From positions 1-49,056 of the forward strand of contig JACMLN010000143.1 of the NCBI GenBank assembly GCA_014379585.1: 49,056 nucleotides of DNA, written 5' to 3'. A program made the position numbers and the translations under genes. Each line of letters starts with the position of its first letter. Position 1 is the first letter of the stretch. The DNA is from Gloeobacterales cyanobacterium ES-bin-313. Its GTDB lineage: Bacteria > Cyanobacteriota > Cyanobacteriia > Gloeobacterales > Gloeobacteraceae. The notes under the pieces were generated by a model. The model made no database searches. It saw only the letters and a program-made list of their open reading frames with translations, and was not told the DNA's origin. Shown in pieces: positions 34,796 through 43,363 of the stretch.

Positions 34796-37150
34796 ATGCG
34801 CGTCTCCTTAAACTGGCTCAAGCAACTGGTTTGCGTCTCTCTTAGCCCCGTTGATCTCGCTGAAAAGCTTACGATGGCTGGATTTGAGGTCGAAGAGATC
34901 GAAGACCGCAGTGCCTGGGCTAAGGGGGTTGTGGTCGGTCGTGTCCTCCAGTGTGAACCCCATCCTCAGGCCGACAAACTCAAGATTTGTCAGGTGGATG
35001 TCGGCGAAGGTGAACCTTTGACCATCGTCTGTGGTGCCCCGAATGCCCACCCTGGGATCTTGGTACCTGTTGCGAAAGTAGGCACTTATCTACCAATAAA
35101 AAATTTAGAAATTGTGCCAGCCTCAAAGCGTGGTGTCACCTCGAATGGAATGCTCTGTTCCCTCGAAGAGTTGGGATTGGCGAAGGATTCGGAAGGAATC
35201 TATGTTTTTGAAGAAGATCAGGTTCTCGGTGCCGACGTTCGCCCTTTGTTAGGACTTGATGACGTGATTCTTGAAGTGGCTTCAACGGCCAATCGTGCTG
35301 ATGCTTTGAGCATGATCGGGATTGCCCGCGAAGTGTCGGCACTCACAGGCGGAATACTGAGTTTCCCCCTCGCCGAAGTGCCTCTGATTGCCCCTGGAAA
35401 TCTCAGCATTTCGATCGAAGACCCGCGCACTTGCCCGGTCTATTACGGGACACTGCTTGAAGGGATTCAAGTTGCGCCTTCGCCCCTTTGGTTGCAGCGT
35501 TGCCTCGAAAAAGCAGGGATGCGTCCGATTAATAACGTCGTTGATATTACCAATTACATTTTGTTGGAATGGGGACAGCCACTCCACGCTTTTGACGCAG
35601 ATCTGCTTCAAAGTGAGCGCCTTGGGGTGCGTTTCGCCGAAAATAACGAAAAACTGAAGACCCTGGATGGCAACGAACGATCTTTGACGACGACCAACTT
35701 AGTGATCACTGCTGGCAATCTGCCTGTGGCGCTTGCTGGGGTGATGGGTGGCGGAGCCACAGAAGTTTCCCCAAGCACCCAACGGATCTTGCTCGAAGCG
35801 GCGATCTTTGAGCCTGCCACGGTACGGCGCTCTGCGCGTATTTTCGGTATGCGCTCCGAGGCCAGTGCTCGCTACGAACGCGGTGTCGATGGCAGTGCCG
35901 TTGAAAAAGCGCTGGAACGGGCGATCCAATTGCTCGTTGAACTTGCTGGAGCACAGCCTGTTGCTCAGGCCAAAGCTGACAGCCGCTCCCACGCCCGCCG
36001 AACATTGCTGCTGCGTCCCAGCCGATTAGCCCAGATCATGGGCAGCGAAGTGCCCAACGATCAGATCGAAAAAGTGCTGCGGGATCTGGGCTTCGACGTC
36101 GATCCCGCCGAAGAAGGTTATCTAGTCAGTGTTCCTGGTCATCGGATGCGGGATATCGAGCGCGAGATCGATCTGATCGAAGAAGTCGCCCGTATCGTCG
36201 GTTTTGATCAGTTCTTACCGACTCTGCCTCCCCAGACAGAAGGTGGGTATTTGCCCATTGAGGATCTGCTGCTGCGGGAGATTCGTCAAGCCTGCCAAGG
36301 AGCCGGACTGACTGAAATCCTGACCTATTCCTTGCGGCCAACGGTGACTGATTTTCCACTCACCCTCAGCAATCCGCTCACAGCAGATTTGACAGTGATG
36401 CGCACAGACTTGCTCGATGGCCTGTTGCAGACCTTGAAATATAATCTCGAACAGAAAAATGGCCCTTTCTGGGCTTTTGAGATTGGCACGGTGTTTGCAC
36501 GGGACGCTGAGGGCATTCTCGAAGACGAGCATATTGGCGGGATTCTCTGCGGCGATCCTTGGGTGGGTGGCTGGCAGAAAAATTTGCCAACCCTGGATTT
36601 CTTCGCAGCCAAAGGGGTGCTTGCCGCCATCTTGAAACCCTGGAATTTGACCATTGAATACCAGGCAGATCGTCGAGATGAGCGCTTGCATCCAGGACGT
36701 ACCGCTTCCTTGTGGGAGAGCGGCGAACGCCTGGGGGTCTTCGGCCAACTTCACCCGCGTACGGCCCAGCAGTTGGATCTGCCCGAATCGACGTTCCTCT
36801 TTGAATTGGATCTCGATGTGCTGTTCGATCTGATTCTCAAAGAAACCGCCACGTTCAAATCTTTCTCCTCCTACCCCGCTTCGGATCGGGACTTGGCGCT
36901 TTTTGCCCGCCAATCGATCCCCGCAGCCGATCTAGAGCGCTCGATTCGCTCTAGCGGCGAACCCTTGCTGGAATCGGTGCATCTTTTTGATGAATACCGG
37001 GGTACGGGCGTTCCTGATGGCTGGCGCTCTTTGGCTTTTCGCCTCACCTACCGCAGCGATCACACCCTCACCGTCGATGAGATCGAAAAGGTGCATCAAC
37101 AGGTGCGCAGCCAGCTGATGGATCGCTTCAGTGTGGAGTTACGCAGCTAG
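34796..37150 (+). CDS. pheT: Phenylalanine-tRNA ligase beta subunit
   Basis: PheT is the large beta chain of the alpha2beta2 enzyme that charges tRNA-Phe and edits misacylated Tyr. The 784-residue length is usual. From the N-terminus it shows the MRVSLNWLKQLV start, the EMAP/OB tRNA-binding domain (VVGRVLQCEPHPQADKLKICQVDVG, 40-150), the B3/4 editing domain (VASTANRADALSMIGIAREVSALTG, PINNVVDITNYILLEWGQPLHAFD), the B5 domain, the catalytic-like core, and the C-terminal FDX-ACB anticodon-binding domain (FSSYPASDRDLALFA, near 690-784). The alpha-subunit gene pheS is elsewhere. Its TAG overlaps the GTG of the HscB-like gene (TAGTG). Confidence 0.97.
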   Translation: MRVSLNWLKQLVCVSLSPVDLAEKLTMAGFEVEEIEDRSAWAKGVVVGRVLQCEPHPQADKLKICQVDVGEGEPLTIVCGAPNAHPGILVPVAKVGTYLPIKNLEIVPASKRGVTSNGMLCSLEELGLAKDSEGIYVFEEDQVLGADVRPLLGLDDVILEVASTANRADALSMIGIAREVSALTGGILSFPLAEVPLIAPGNLSISIEDPRTCPVYYGTLLEGIQVAPSPLWLQRCLEKAGMRPINNVVDITNYILLEWGQPLHAFDADLLQSERLGVRFAENNEKLKTLDGNERSLTTTNLVITAGNLPVALAGVMGGGATEVSPSTQRILLEAAIFEPATVRRSARIFGMRSEASARYERGVDGSAVEKALERAIQLLVELAGAQPVAQAKADSRSHARRTLLLRPSRLAQIMGSEVPNDQIEKVLRDLGFDVDPAEEGYLVSVPGHRMRDIEREIDLIEEVARIVGFDQFLPTLPPQTEGGYLPIEDLLLREIRQACQGAGLTEILTYSLRPTVTDFPLTLSNPLTADLTVMRTDLLDGLLQTLKYNLEQKNGPFWAFEIGTVFARDAEGILEDEHIGGILCGDPWVGGWQKNLPTLDFFAAKGVLAAILKPWNLTIEYQADRRDERLHPGRTASLWESGERLGVFGQLHPRTAQQLDLPESTFLFELDLDVLFDLILKETATFKSFSSYPASDRDLALFARQSIPAADLERSIRSSGEPLLESVHLFDEYRGTGVPDGWRSLAFRLTYRSDHTLTVDEIEKVHQQVRSQLMDRFSVELRS

Positions 37151-37659
37151 TGGTTGTAGATTACTTCGCTGTTTTTAGCTTGGAGCGTCGTCTGGGCATC
37201 GATCTTGAAGACTTAGGTCGTCGTTTTCGTGCCCAAAGTTTTGTTGTCCATCCTGATTTTCATGCCCGTGGCACCCAGGCGGAGCGATCCGAGGCTCAGG
37301 ATCGCTCCGCCGAATTGAACGAAGCTTACCGAACCCTCAAAGATCCGTTTCGTCGTACCCGTCACCTGTTGGAACTTGAGGGGCGAGATCCAGAAAGCAA
37401 ACCGTCCCAGGTGCTTTTGTTCGAAGTCTTCGAAGTGCAAGAATTGCTGGAAGAAGACGGCAGTGATCCACTCGAATTGAAAAAAGCCGAGCAAGAATGG
37501 CGGCAGCGTTGGTCTGCGTTGGTGGGCGATCTTGAAAAAGCTTTTGGCCGTTGGGACAGTGGCGATCTTGCTGCCCTTGACACCTTCGTCGAAATTCTAA
37601 CCCGACGGCGCTACTACGAAAACCTCTTGGCGACCCTTTCTGAACGCCTAAAAGCCTGA
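37150..37659 (+). CDS. HscB-like J-domain co-chaperone
   Basis: HscB-type J-proteins deliver Fe-S scaffold proteins to an Hsp70. The 169-residue product has a J domain at the N-terminus (DYFAVFSLERRLGIDLEDLGRRFR, the HPD tripeptide in VVHPDFHARG, and the helix LNEAYRTLKDPFRRTRHLLEL) followed by the HscB C-terminal helical domain (VFEVQELLEEDGSDPLELKKAEQEW to the end), so it is not a general DnaJ. The start is GTG at 37150, overlapping the pheT stop (TAGTG), which couples the two. HscB belongs to the ISC system; in a SUF-based cyanobacterium its scaffold partner is not obvious. Confidence 0.87.
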   Translation: MVVDYFAVFSLERRLGIDLEDLGRRFRAQSFVVHPDFHARGTQAERSEAQDRSAELNEAYRTLKDPFRRTRHLLELEGRDPESKPSQVLLFEVFEVQELLEEDGSDPLELKKAEQEWRQRWSALVGDLEKAFGRWDSGDLAALDTFVEILTRRRYYENLLATLSERLKA

Positions 37660-37681
37660 GGGAGCGAACTCCCCCAGGCTT
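37652..37681. terminator. Bidirectional hairpin after the HscB-like gene
   Basis: AAGCCTG-A-GGGAG pairs with CTCCC-C-CAGGCTT (37652-37664 with 37669-37681) around a CGAA tetraloop, with one mismatch. It lies between two convergent genes. The U-tract is better on the minus strand (TTTT), so it may mainly end the RRM gene transcript. Confidence 0.65.
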
Positions 37682-37709
37682 CTGGTTCTTGGTGCGCCAC
37701 TATTCGTTC

Positions 37710-38237
37710 TTACGCCTTGGTCAGTTGCTTGCGGATATTGCGCAATGCTTCTGCCCACCGTGGATCGGGTTGACCGGCATCATCGCTCGTACTCACCACC
37801 CGTTCTGGGCGAGGCGCATTGTTGTCGCGGTTGCTGCGGTTGCGGTCGTTGCGCTGATCGCGCTGTTGAGGCTTGCGCACAGGCCGAGAGATATTGACGG
37901 GAGGCGTGGTGCGCACAGGCGCGGACACTTCTGTCGCCGCAACCGGTGCTTCGCCGCCCTCGGTTTCGCCTTCAGCCTTTTCGGGCTTGGTCTTCGGTTG
38001 AGCTTTTTCGACTCTTAGGGAAATTTCTTTAAAAGCCAAGCCGTTAAACTTTTCGATGAAGACATCGGCAGCTTCTGTGGTGCCAACGGTCAAGAAACCG
38101 AAGCCACGGCACTTGCCAGTTTTGCGGTCTGTGATCAGTTTGAGGGAAACAAACTCTTCGGTTGACGAAAAGACTGCTTCTAAATCCTGACGATTGACTT
38201 CTTCAGGCAAATTACCAACGTACAAGCGGATAGACAT
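37710..38237 (-). CDS. Single-RRM RNA-binding protein
   Basis: The 175-residue protein has one N-terminal RRM with RNP2 LYVGNL (residues 5-10) and RNP1 CRGFGFLTV (near 44-52), the pattern of the cyanobacterial Rbp family that binds U-rich RNA and is often cold-induced. The tail (about 85-175) is longer than usual, acidic/Thr-rich at first, then an Arg/Asn/Asp-rich low-complexity stretch (QQRDQRNDRNRSNRDN), ending in a helix DPRWAEALRNIRKQL. A good ribosome-binding site (AGGAG) precedes ATG. The leader is long and contains a hairpin with a U7 tract, suggesting regulation after initiation. Confidence 0.9.
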   Translation of the reverse strand: MSIRLYVGNLPEEVNRQDLEAVFSSTEEFVSLKLITDRKTGKCRGFGFLTVGTTEAADVFIEKFNGLAFKEISLRVEKAQPKTKPEKAEGETEGGEAPVAATEVSAPVRTTPPVNISRPVRKPQQRDQRNDRNRSNRDNNAPRPERVVSTSDDAGQPDPRWAEALRNIRKQLTKA

Positions 38238-38340
38238 GAGGAACTCCTAATGCGACGAACCAAGAAAAAAAGGAACAGAACCTTCAGGATAAAGTGCGGC
38301 ACCTGAAAGAGCGCCCAGCCGGACGGCAGACTTTTTAGTC
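38238..38340 (-). promoter_or_regulatory. Leader of the RRM gene with a possible attenuator
   Basis: On the minus strand GAAGG and CCTTT flank a 7-base loop and run into a T7 tract (38265-38271) about 28 bases before the start codon. A perfect GACT-AAAA-AGTC palindrome lies upstream (about 38329-38340). The stem is only 5 bp with a G-T pair, so termination is uncertain; the U-rich tract could equally be a binding site for the protein itself. Confidence 0.3.
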
Positions 38341-38497
38341 GTGGGCACCATGGTCATAGGGTGTAGATGAAAACCGATGATTGCGTTCAGGATACGACCA
38401 TAAAAATCAGGTCAAGGAGCCGTCGGAATGACCCGGCGACAATTCCCTGATCTAGACTAACGCAATCGGACGAAAATGCGCAGTGAGTTAGAAAACT

Positions 38498-39892
38498 TTG
38501 CTTCAGTATCTTGTGACACTTCTTCCCTTCGATCCAGAAAGTTGGCCTGCACCCCTGGCACTGGTTGGTGGTTCTGTGCGAGATGCGCTGCTCGGTCGTC
38601 AACGTTCTCCCCTCGACTTGGATCTGGTCACTCCAGCTCCAGCCCTCGATCTTGCCAGTCGCCTCGCTCGAAAATTGGGAGCGGGCTTTGCGGTTCTCGA
38701 TGCTGAACGGGAAATTGCCCGTGTGATTCTGGCGGATGGTTTGACTTTGGATATCGCTCGTCAGCAAGGCAAAAGTCTCGAAACAGATTTGCAGCGCCGA
38801 GATTTTACGATCAATGCCATCGCCTATTCGGTCAATACTCGCAAACTGATCGACCCTTTGGATGGTCAAGGAGATTTAAAGCGTCGGCAACTACGCGCGA
38901 TCAGCGAAGCGAACCTCCGCGACGATCCGCTGCGGATCTTGCGGGCCTATCGTCAGGCCGCCCAACTGGACTTTACGATCCACTCAGAAACGCGGGAGAT
39001 GCTGATCCGCTGCGCTCCGCTTCTGAAGCAAATTTCGGCTGAACGGGTGCGCGAAGAACTCGCCTACTTGCTCGCCTGCGAGCGCGGAGCCGATTGGCTC
39101 CTCACTGCCCATCACGATGGCGTCCTCGCCGATTGGCTCCCAGAGTTAAAGCCGTTGGAAACTATCGGTCCGAGTGGATATCACCACTTGCCCCTTCTCG
39201 AACACACGCTGGAAGTGGTTCGCCAGGTAGACCAAGCCGCCACGGATCTTGCCGATTGGCTCGGCGACTCTCTAGAAAAAAGCATCGTTGGCCAGCGCAC
39301 AATTCGTCATCTCACCAAATGGGCGGCTTTGCTCCACGACATCGCCAAACCAGCGACCCAACGCCGCGATCCCGAAACGGATCAACTGCTTGGTTTTCCA
39401 AGTCACGAAATCGTTGGAGCAGAGATGACTGCAACGATCTTTCAGCGCTTGAAATTTAGCAAAGAGGAAGAGCGCTGGGTGAGTGCCCTTGTTCGCCATC
39501 ATCTACGCCCTGGCCAACTAAGCAACTACGATCCACCCAGCGCGCGGGCGATCTACAGACTGTTTCGGGATTTAGGCGACATGCTACCGGCTCTCATGGT
39601 GCTTGCCCAAGCCGATCGCCGTGCCACCCTTGGCCCCAAAGTCACAGAGGAAGTCTTGACCCGTGCTAGCCAACTCACCGAAATGCTTCTCAGTCGCTAC
39701 TTGACCCCCGATGACCCGATGGCCCACCCTGTGCCGTTGATCGATGGACGGATCTTGATGGCAGAACTGCAACTCAGCCCTGGCCCTCAGATCGGCAAAT
39801 TGCTCGCAGCGCTGCAGGAAGCTCAGGCCATTGGTGAAGTCCAAACCCGCGATCAAGCCCTCGCCCTTGCCCGGACACTTTTGAAAACGTGA
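38498..39892 (+). CDS. cca: CCA tRNA nucleotidyltransferase with HD domain
   Basis: A class II nucleotidyltransferase of 464 residues. The head domain has LVGGSVRDALLG (22-33) and the catalytic DLDLVT (about 39-44). The RRDFTINAIAYS, IDPLDGQGDL and EANLRDDPLRILRAYRQAA motifs of the neck follow, and the C-terminal half has an HD-type metal site (WAALLHDIAKP near 285, then LVRHHLRPG near 335). CCA addition is most likely because no tRNA here encodes CCA, but in cyanobacteria separate CC-, A-adding and poly(A) polymerase members exist and sequence alone does not exclude them. The start is TTG at 38498; an ATG nearby is out of frame. Confidence 0.87.
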   Translation: MLQYLVTLLPFDPESWPAPLALVGGSVRDALLGRQRSPLDLDLVTPAPALDLASRLARKLGAGFAVLDAEREIARVILADGLTLDIARQQGKSLETDLQRRDFTINAIAYSVNTRKLIDPLDGQGDLKRRQLRAISEANLRDDPLRILRAYRQAAQLDFTIHSETREMLIRCAPLLKQISAERVREELAYLLACERGADWLLTAHHDGVLADWLPELKPLETIGPSGYHHLPLLEHTLEVVRQVDQAATDLADWLGDSLEKSIVGQRTIRHLTKWAALLHDIAKPATQRRDPETDQLLGFPSHEIVGAEMTATIFQRLKFSKEEERWVSALVRHHLRPGQLSNYDPPSARAIYRLFRDLGDMLPALMVLAQADRRATLGPKVTEEVLTRASQLTEMLLSRYLTPDDPMAHPVPLIDGRILMAELQLSPGPQIGKLLAALQEAQAIGEVQTRDQALALARTLLKT

Positions 39893-39910
39893 CATAAGTA
39901 TACTTGTAAT

Positions 39911-40225
39911 TCAAGACTTGGGCAGAGCAGATTGTACTTGATCAACTGTCAGACCCGAAGCTTCAGCGATTTCCTCAACGCTAAAGTTCCGAAGATACAA
40001 AGCAGGAACGGCCCCCAATTTGCCCCGTAATAAGCCTCTTGCTTCGCCGATGGACTCACCCTCTTGAAGGGCTTCTCGATAAACGCGGGTCTTTTTGATG
40101 CTGCCTAGTTCCAACATGACCACTAATTCCTGATGACTCAAATTTGGAAACTTGTATACCATGATTGTACTAATAAATGGGAAAATATTCTGATTGCCGG
40201 ACGAGCATTCTCTGCTGCCGGACAT
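39911..40225 (-). pseudogene. C-terminal remnant of an Rpn-type (PD-(D/E)XK) nuclease/transposase-like gene
   Basis: From TIMVYKFPNLSHQELVVML to the end (LRNFSVEEIAEASGLTVDQVQSAL) the frame matches the C-terminal part of cyanobacterial Rpn-family/DUF2887-like proteins, which read I-x-x-I-x-VYKFPxLSxxEI, then a Lys/Arg-Gly-rich helix (KKTRVYREALQEGESIGEARGLLRGKLG), then an EIAxALGLSxxxV tail. The nuclease domain that should precede it, about 200 residues, is missing. The 20 codons at the start (MSGSRECSSGNQNIFPF) look unrelated, so this is a truncated relic rather than a functional gene. Confidence 0.65.
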
Positions 40226-40305
40226 GGTTTCAACGCAATGTGCTGGAAACGATGAATGCCTCTTCGATTATCGTTGGGTGGGGCACGCGGCAGTGCGCCC
40301 GTACG

Positions 40306-40917
40306 CTATAAGGCTGAGTCGAAGATCTGCTGCGCAGTAAGGTTGATTTCGGGGAATGTGGGCGAAATGATCAAGTCATTGCTGCGAAATATTTTCTTGA
40401 CGTATTCTCCATCAACAAGTTCGCAAACAAAAATAGCAGGTTGCTTGGGGTTGCCAATAAATTCCCGCCCACCCAACGCGGCGTAGTCAACAATCCAATA
40501 CTCAGAAATACCAATCAATTCATAGTCTGCAAATTTTTTATAATAATCATCTCGCCAATTTGTACTGACAACCTCAATCACAAAAGGTATAGAAGTGCCC
40601 TCAGTTACGGTTGATTCTTTCTTCCATCTTGGCTCATTTACAAGATTGTCTCGATTGAGTAACAAAACGTCGGGAGAGTAACCTGATGCACTTTCTGGTG
40701 GCTTGATTAATGCAGTTTTGGGGATGATATACGCTCGGTTTAATCTGTCAAACTCCACAATGACTTTGCGAGCCAAGAAAGCCGTCACTTCTTCATGTCC
40801 ACCGACTGGTTGGGACATCTCAACAACCACTCCATCATGTAATTCGTAGCATCCCCCTTCAGGCCGCCACGCGGTAAACTCTTCAAAAGTAAGTAGTTTG
40901 GGTAGAGCGTGGGTCAT
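40306..40917 (-). CDS. Uma2-family (DUF820) PD-(D/E)XK nuclease-like protein
   Basis: The fourth Uma2 protein of the window has 203 residues: LLTFEEFTAWRPEGGCYELHDGVVVEM, ASGYSPDVLLLNRD (acidic residue), IPFVIEVVSTNWRDDYYKKFADYELIGISEYWIVDY with the Glu and Lys of the putative nuclease site, and PEINLTAQQIF. ATG at 40917 (MTHALPK) is preferred to ATG at 40932 because GAAGG lies eight bases before it. It follows the Rpn-like remnant in a gene-poor, accessory-looking pocket. The role is unknown. Confidence 0.9.
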   Translation of the reverse strand: MTHALPKLLTFEEFTAWRPEGGCYELHDGVVVEMSQPVGGHEEVTAFLARKVIVEFDRLNRAYIIPKTALIKPPESASGYSPDVLLLNRDNLVNEPRWKKESTVTEGTSIPFVIEVVSTNWRDDYYKKFADYELIGISEYWIVDYAALGGREFIGNPKQPAIFVCELVDGEYVKKIFRSNDLIISPTFPEINLTAQQIFDSAL

Positions 40918-41019
40918 CGTTGCAACCTTCATGCAGATTTAACTTTAGCATCGACTTTATGGAGGCACGAAAACTTTAGGCAAAGCTCTGAAAGCTTCGT
41001 GGGCTTCCCTTAGGAAGGT

Positions 41020-42099
41020 CTAAGGTGTAATCGCCAAGCGTCCCACTCCACTATCATCTTCTGAGCCAACATAGAAAAATTCACCCCGGACTTGGACATC
41101 GGTGATCTTGTGAATGCGTCCCGTCGGATCGTGGAGGCTGCGCAAAATCTGACCTTTGTTGTCGAGAATAAGTACCAATCCATAGCCTTTCTCGTTGCCT
41201 TTGAGGATAGAAACTGGAAGCTTGGCCAGTTGGTTTTTAATCTCAGGATTGGCGGAAACATTGTCGATCAGATCGCTGCGGGGTTCTGTGACAGCAACCC
41301 ATAAAGAACCACGATCGTCGAAGTGAAGACCACCGACAAAGCCTGGGAGATTTTCGGCAAAGCTTGTCTCTTTTGCAGATTGCAAGTCGTAACGAAAAAT
41401 CCGATAGCGGGCTTTTTCTGCGACCAGCAACGCATCTCCACTTGGTGTCACCGCGATTCCACTGGGATAGTAAAGATCCGAGCGAAGAACTTTCGTCGCT
41501 TTCGTAGCGGGATCGTAGGCGAGAAGGCGACCGTGGGGCTTGGATTCGAGCAGTTCGGTGGTGAGTGCGTTCGTTGAACTGGTGGCATCGGTGAAGTAGA
41601 TTTTGCCGTCTTTGGCAGGGGCTACACCGAAGGCACCGTGAGCTTCTGAGGAAAGGACACTGACTTTCCCAGCCGGATCGACAGAGAGTAAACCGAGTTT
41701 GTGATCTGCGACGATCAAGTTTCCGCGTCCATCGAAGGCGAGTCCGTAGGGACGACCTTTGGTGTTGGCGAAGATCGCAATGCTGCGCTTGCCATCGGCA
41801 CTCACTGTGATGCGGGAGATGTTGCCCTCCGCTGTGCCTGTGTAGATCCGACCTTGGGCATCGATGGCAATCCCAATCGCCCCTTGAAACTGACCGAGCA
41901 GATCTGCTTTGAGCAATAGACCGTTCTGGGCAAGCACGCCTTGGTTGGCAGGGCGCTTCGGCGGACTCCATGCCACAGAGGCGACGGGAGAAGGAACGAC
42001 AAACAAGAATGCCGCAAAGCTGGCAACGAGTACCAACAAGACTGCTAGTGGCCAGGGCAGCCGGAAACGTTTTCGACTGCGAGAAGAGGATTTGCCCAT
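41020..42099 (-). CDS. Membrane-anchored SMP-30/strictosidine-synthase-like beta-propeller
   Basis: The 359-residue product has a basic start and one transmembrane helix (WPLAVLLVLVASFAAFLFVV, about 16-35), then a six-bladed propeller-like domain of the SMP-30/gluconolactonase/APMAP group. Repeating blade motifs are GIAIDAQGRIYTGTAEGNISRI, GLAFDGRGNLIVADHKLGLLSVD, GVAPAKDGKIYFTDATSS, GIAVTPSGDALLVAEKARYRIFRYDL and GLHFDDRGSLWVAV. Members hydrolyse lactones or phosphate esters; the substrate is not predictable. ATG at 42099, four bases after the moeA stop, is preferred to GTG at 42120, which would overlap moeA. Confidence 0.82.
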   Translation of the reverse strand: MGKSSSRSRKRFRLPWPLAVLLVLVASFAAFLFVVPSPVASVAWSPPKRPANQGVLAQNGLLLKADLLGQFQGAIGIAIDAQGRIYTGTAEGNISRITVSADGKRSIAIFANTKGRPYGLAFDGRGNLIVADHKLGLLSVDPAGKVSVLSSEAHGAFGVAPAKDGKIYFTDATSSTNALTTELLESKPHGRLLAYDPATKATKVLRSDLYYPSGIAVTPSGDALLVAEKARYRIFRYDLQSAKETSFAENLPGFVGGLHFDDRGSLWVAVTEPRSDLIDNVSANPEIKNQLAKLPVSILKGNEKGYGLVLILDNKGQILRSLHDPTGRIHKITDVQVRGEFFYVGSEDDSGVGRLAITP

Positions 42100-42103
42100 G
42101 GAG

Positions 42104-43303
42104 TTAGTTTGTGATTTCACCGACGATCACCACAGGGACTTGAGACCCTGCCGTTGCAGAAGTTATTCCGGCCTCTAACCAGGCAAAGCCGTTAATACCA
42201 GCCAGACTAACAAGATCTCCAGAATTATCTGTTCGATAAGGCGCAAATTGCCAACCATTCGCTGTCAACTGAACCCGTCCACGCAGATAAGCACGACGGT
42301 CTCCTTTGGCACGCAGGTCTTGGCTGAGGGCGGCTGAAATGACGGGCAGCCGCCAAGCTGATTCTGGATAGCCGAGGCGTTTACGGATAGCTGGACGGAC
42401 AAATTGCCAGAAGCAAAAAAGCGAAGAGACGGGATTTCCGGGCAGTCCCCAGATCTGACGGTCGCCGAGTTTGGCGAACATGAGGGGTTTACCGGGTTTC
42501 ATATTGATCTTGTAGAGCACCACTTCTGCGCCTAAATCTGCCAGCACTTTGGGCAGGTAGTCGAACTGACCCACCGAAGCGCCCCCGGAAGTCAAGACGA
42601 AATCGGCACTGAGAGCAGCTTCTACACTGGCTCGAATCTGGTCGGGGTCGTCGGGGGCAATGCCCAAAAGTCTCGGTACCCCACCTGCTTCAGCGATCTG
42701 AGCAGCGATGCCGTACTGATTGGAATCGACGATCTGTCCGGTGCTTAACGTGCCATCGATGCCCACCAATTCATTGCCTGTGGAGAGAATCGCCACGGTT
42801 GGGGCGCGATGCACCATCACAAAACTGCGCTGGGCAGCAGCCAAAATCGCAATTTCTCCGGGTCCCAAAATCGCGCCGGGTTTCAGCAAGGCAGATCCAG
42901 AGCGGTTAAATTCGCCTTGGCGGCGGATATTACTGCCTGACTGGGGGGCTTGCGCTAAAACGATCTGCACTCCCTCCGCCCGAACATTTTCTTGCATGAC
43001 CACAGCATCTGCCCCAGTCGGAACCATCGCTCCGGTCATAATCCGAACCGCTTGACCGGAACCGACGGTGAAATCAGGTACCTGTCCGGCTGCGACTGTT
43101 CCGATGACTTGCAGTGCTGGGCCATCCTGTGAGCGGACTGCGTAGCCATCCATCGCTGAATTGTCGTAGGGCGGGAAGTCCTGACGGGCTGTAACTGTCT
43201 CCGCGAGCACTCTCCCTCTGGCTGAGAGTAGGTCGAGGCGTTCGGGAGGAGCCACTTGTACCGCTGCAAGAATCAGTTCTTGGGCTTCTTCGACAGAAAT
43301 CAT
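42104..43303 (-). CDS. moeA: Molybdopterin molybdotransferase MoeA
   Basis: MoeA inserts molybdate into adenylated molybdopterin, the last step of Mo-cofactor formation. The 399-residue protein has FPPYDNSAMDGYAVRS (near 43-58), GQAVRIMTGAMVPTGADAVV (near 82-101), the MoCF domain with LTSGGASVGQFDYLPKVL (near 233-250) and INMKPGKPLMFAKL, followed by GLPGNPVSSLFCF. ATG at 43303 (MISVEEA) is preferred to the upstream in-frame codon. It diverges from mraY with only about 60 bases between starts, so the two promoters must overlap or face each other. The propeller gene downstream is probably cotranscribed. Confidence 0.95.
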   Translation of the reverse strand: MISVEEAQELILAAVQVAPPERLDLLSARGRVLAETVTARQDFPPYDNSAMDGYAVRSQDGPALQVIGTVAAGQVPDFTVGSGQAVRIMTGAMVPTGADAVVMQENVRAEGVQIVLAQAPQSGSNIRRQGEFNRSGSALLKPGAILGPGEIAILAAAQRSFVMVHRAPTVAILSTGNELVGIDGTLSTGQIVDSNQYGIAAQIAEAGGVPRLLGIAPDDPDQIRASVEAALSADFVLTSGGASVGQFDYLPKVLADLGAEVVLYKINMKPGKPLMFAKLGDRQIWGLPGNPVSSLFCFWQFVRPAIRKRLGYPESAWRLPVISAALSQDLRAKGDRRAYLRGRVQLTANGWQFAPYRTDNSGDLVSLAGINGFAWLEAGITSATAGSQVPVVIVGEITN

Positions 43304-43363
43304 GCATACTCTTAATTGCAACGCTACCAGAGTAGCCCTCGTTACCGCTCGATCAAAACATTC

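Noticed and set aside
38476-38706. ATG-started frame at the beginning of the CCA-adding enzyme gene
   Set aside because: It is out of frame with the conserved GGSVRDALLG segment; the enzyme must start at TTG 38498 or nearby.
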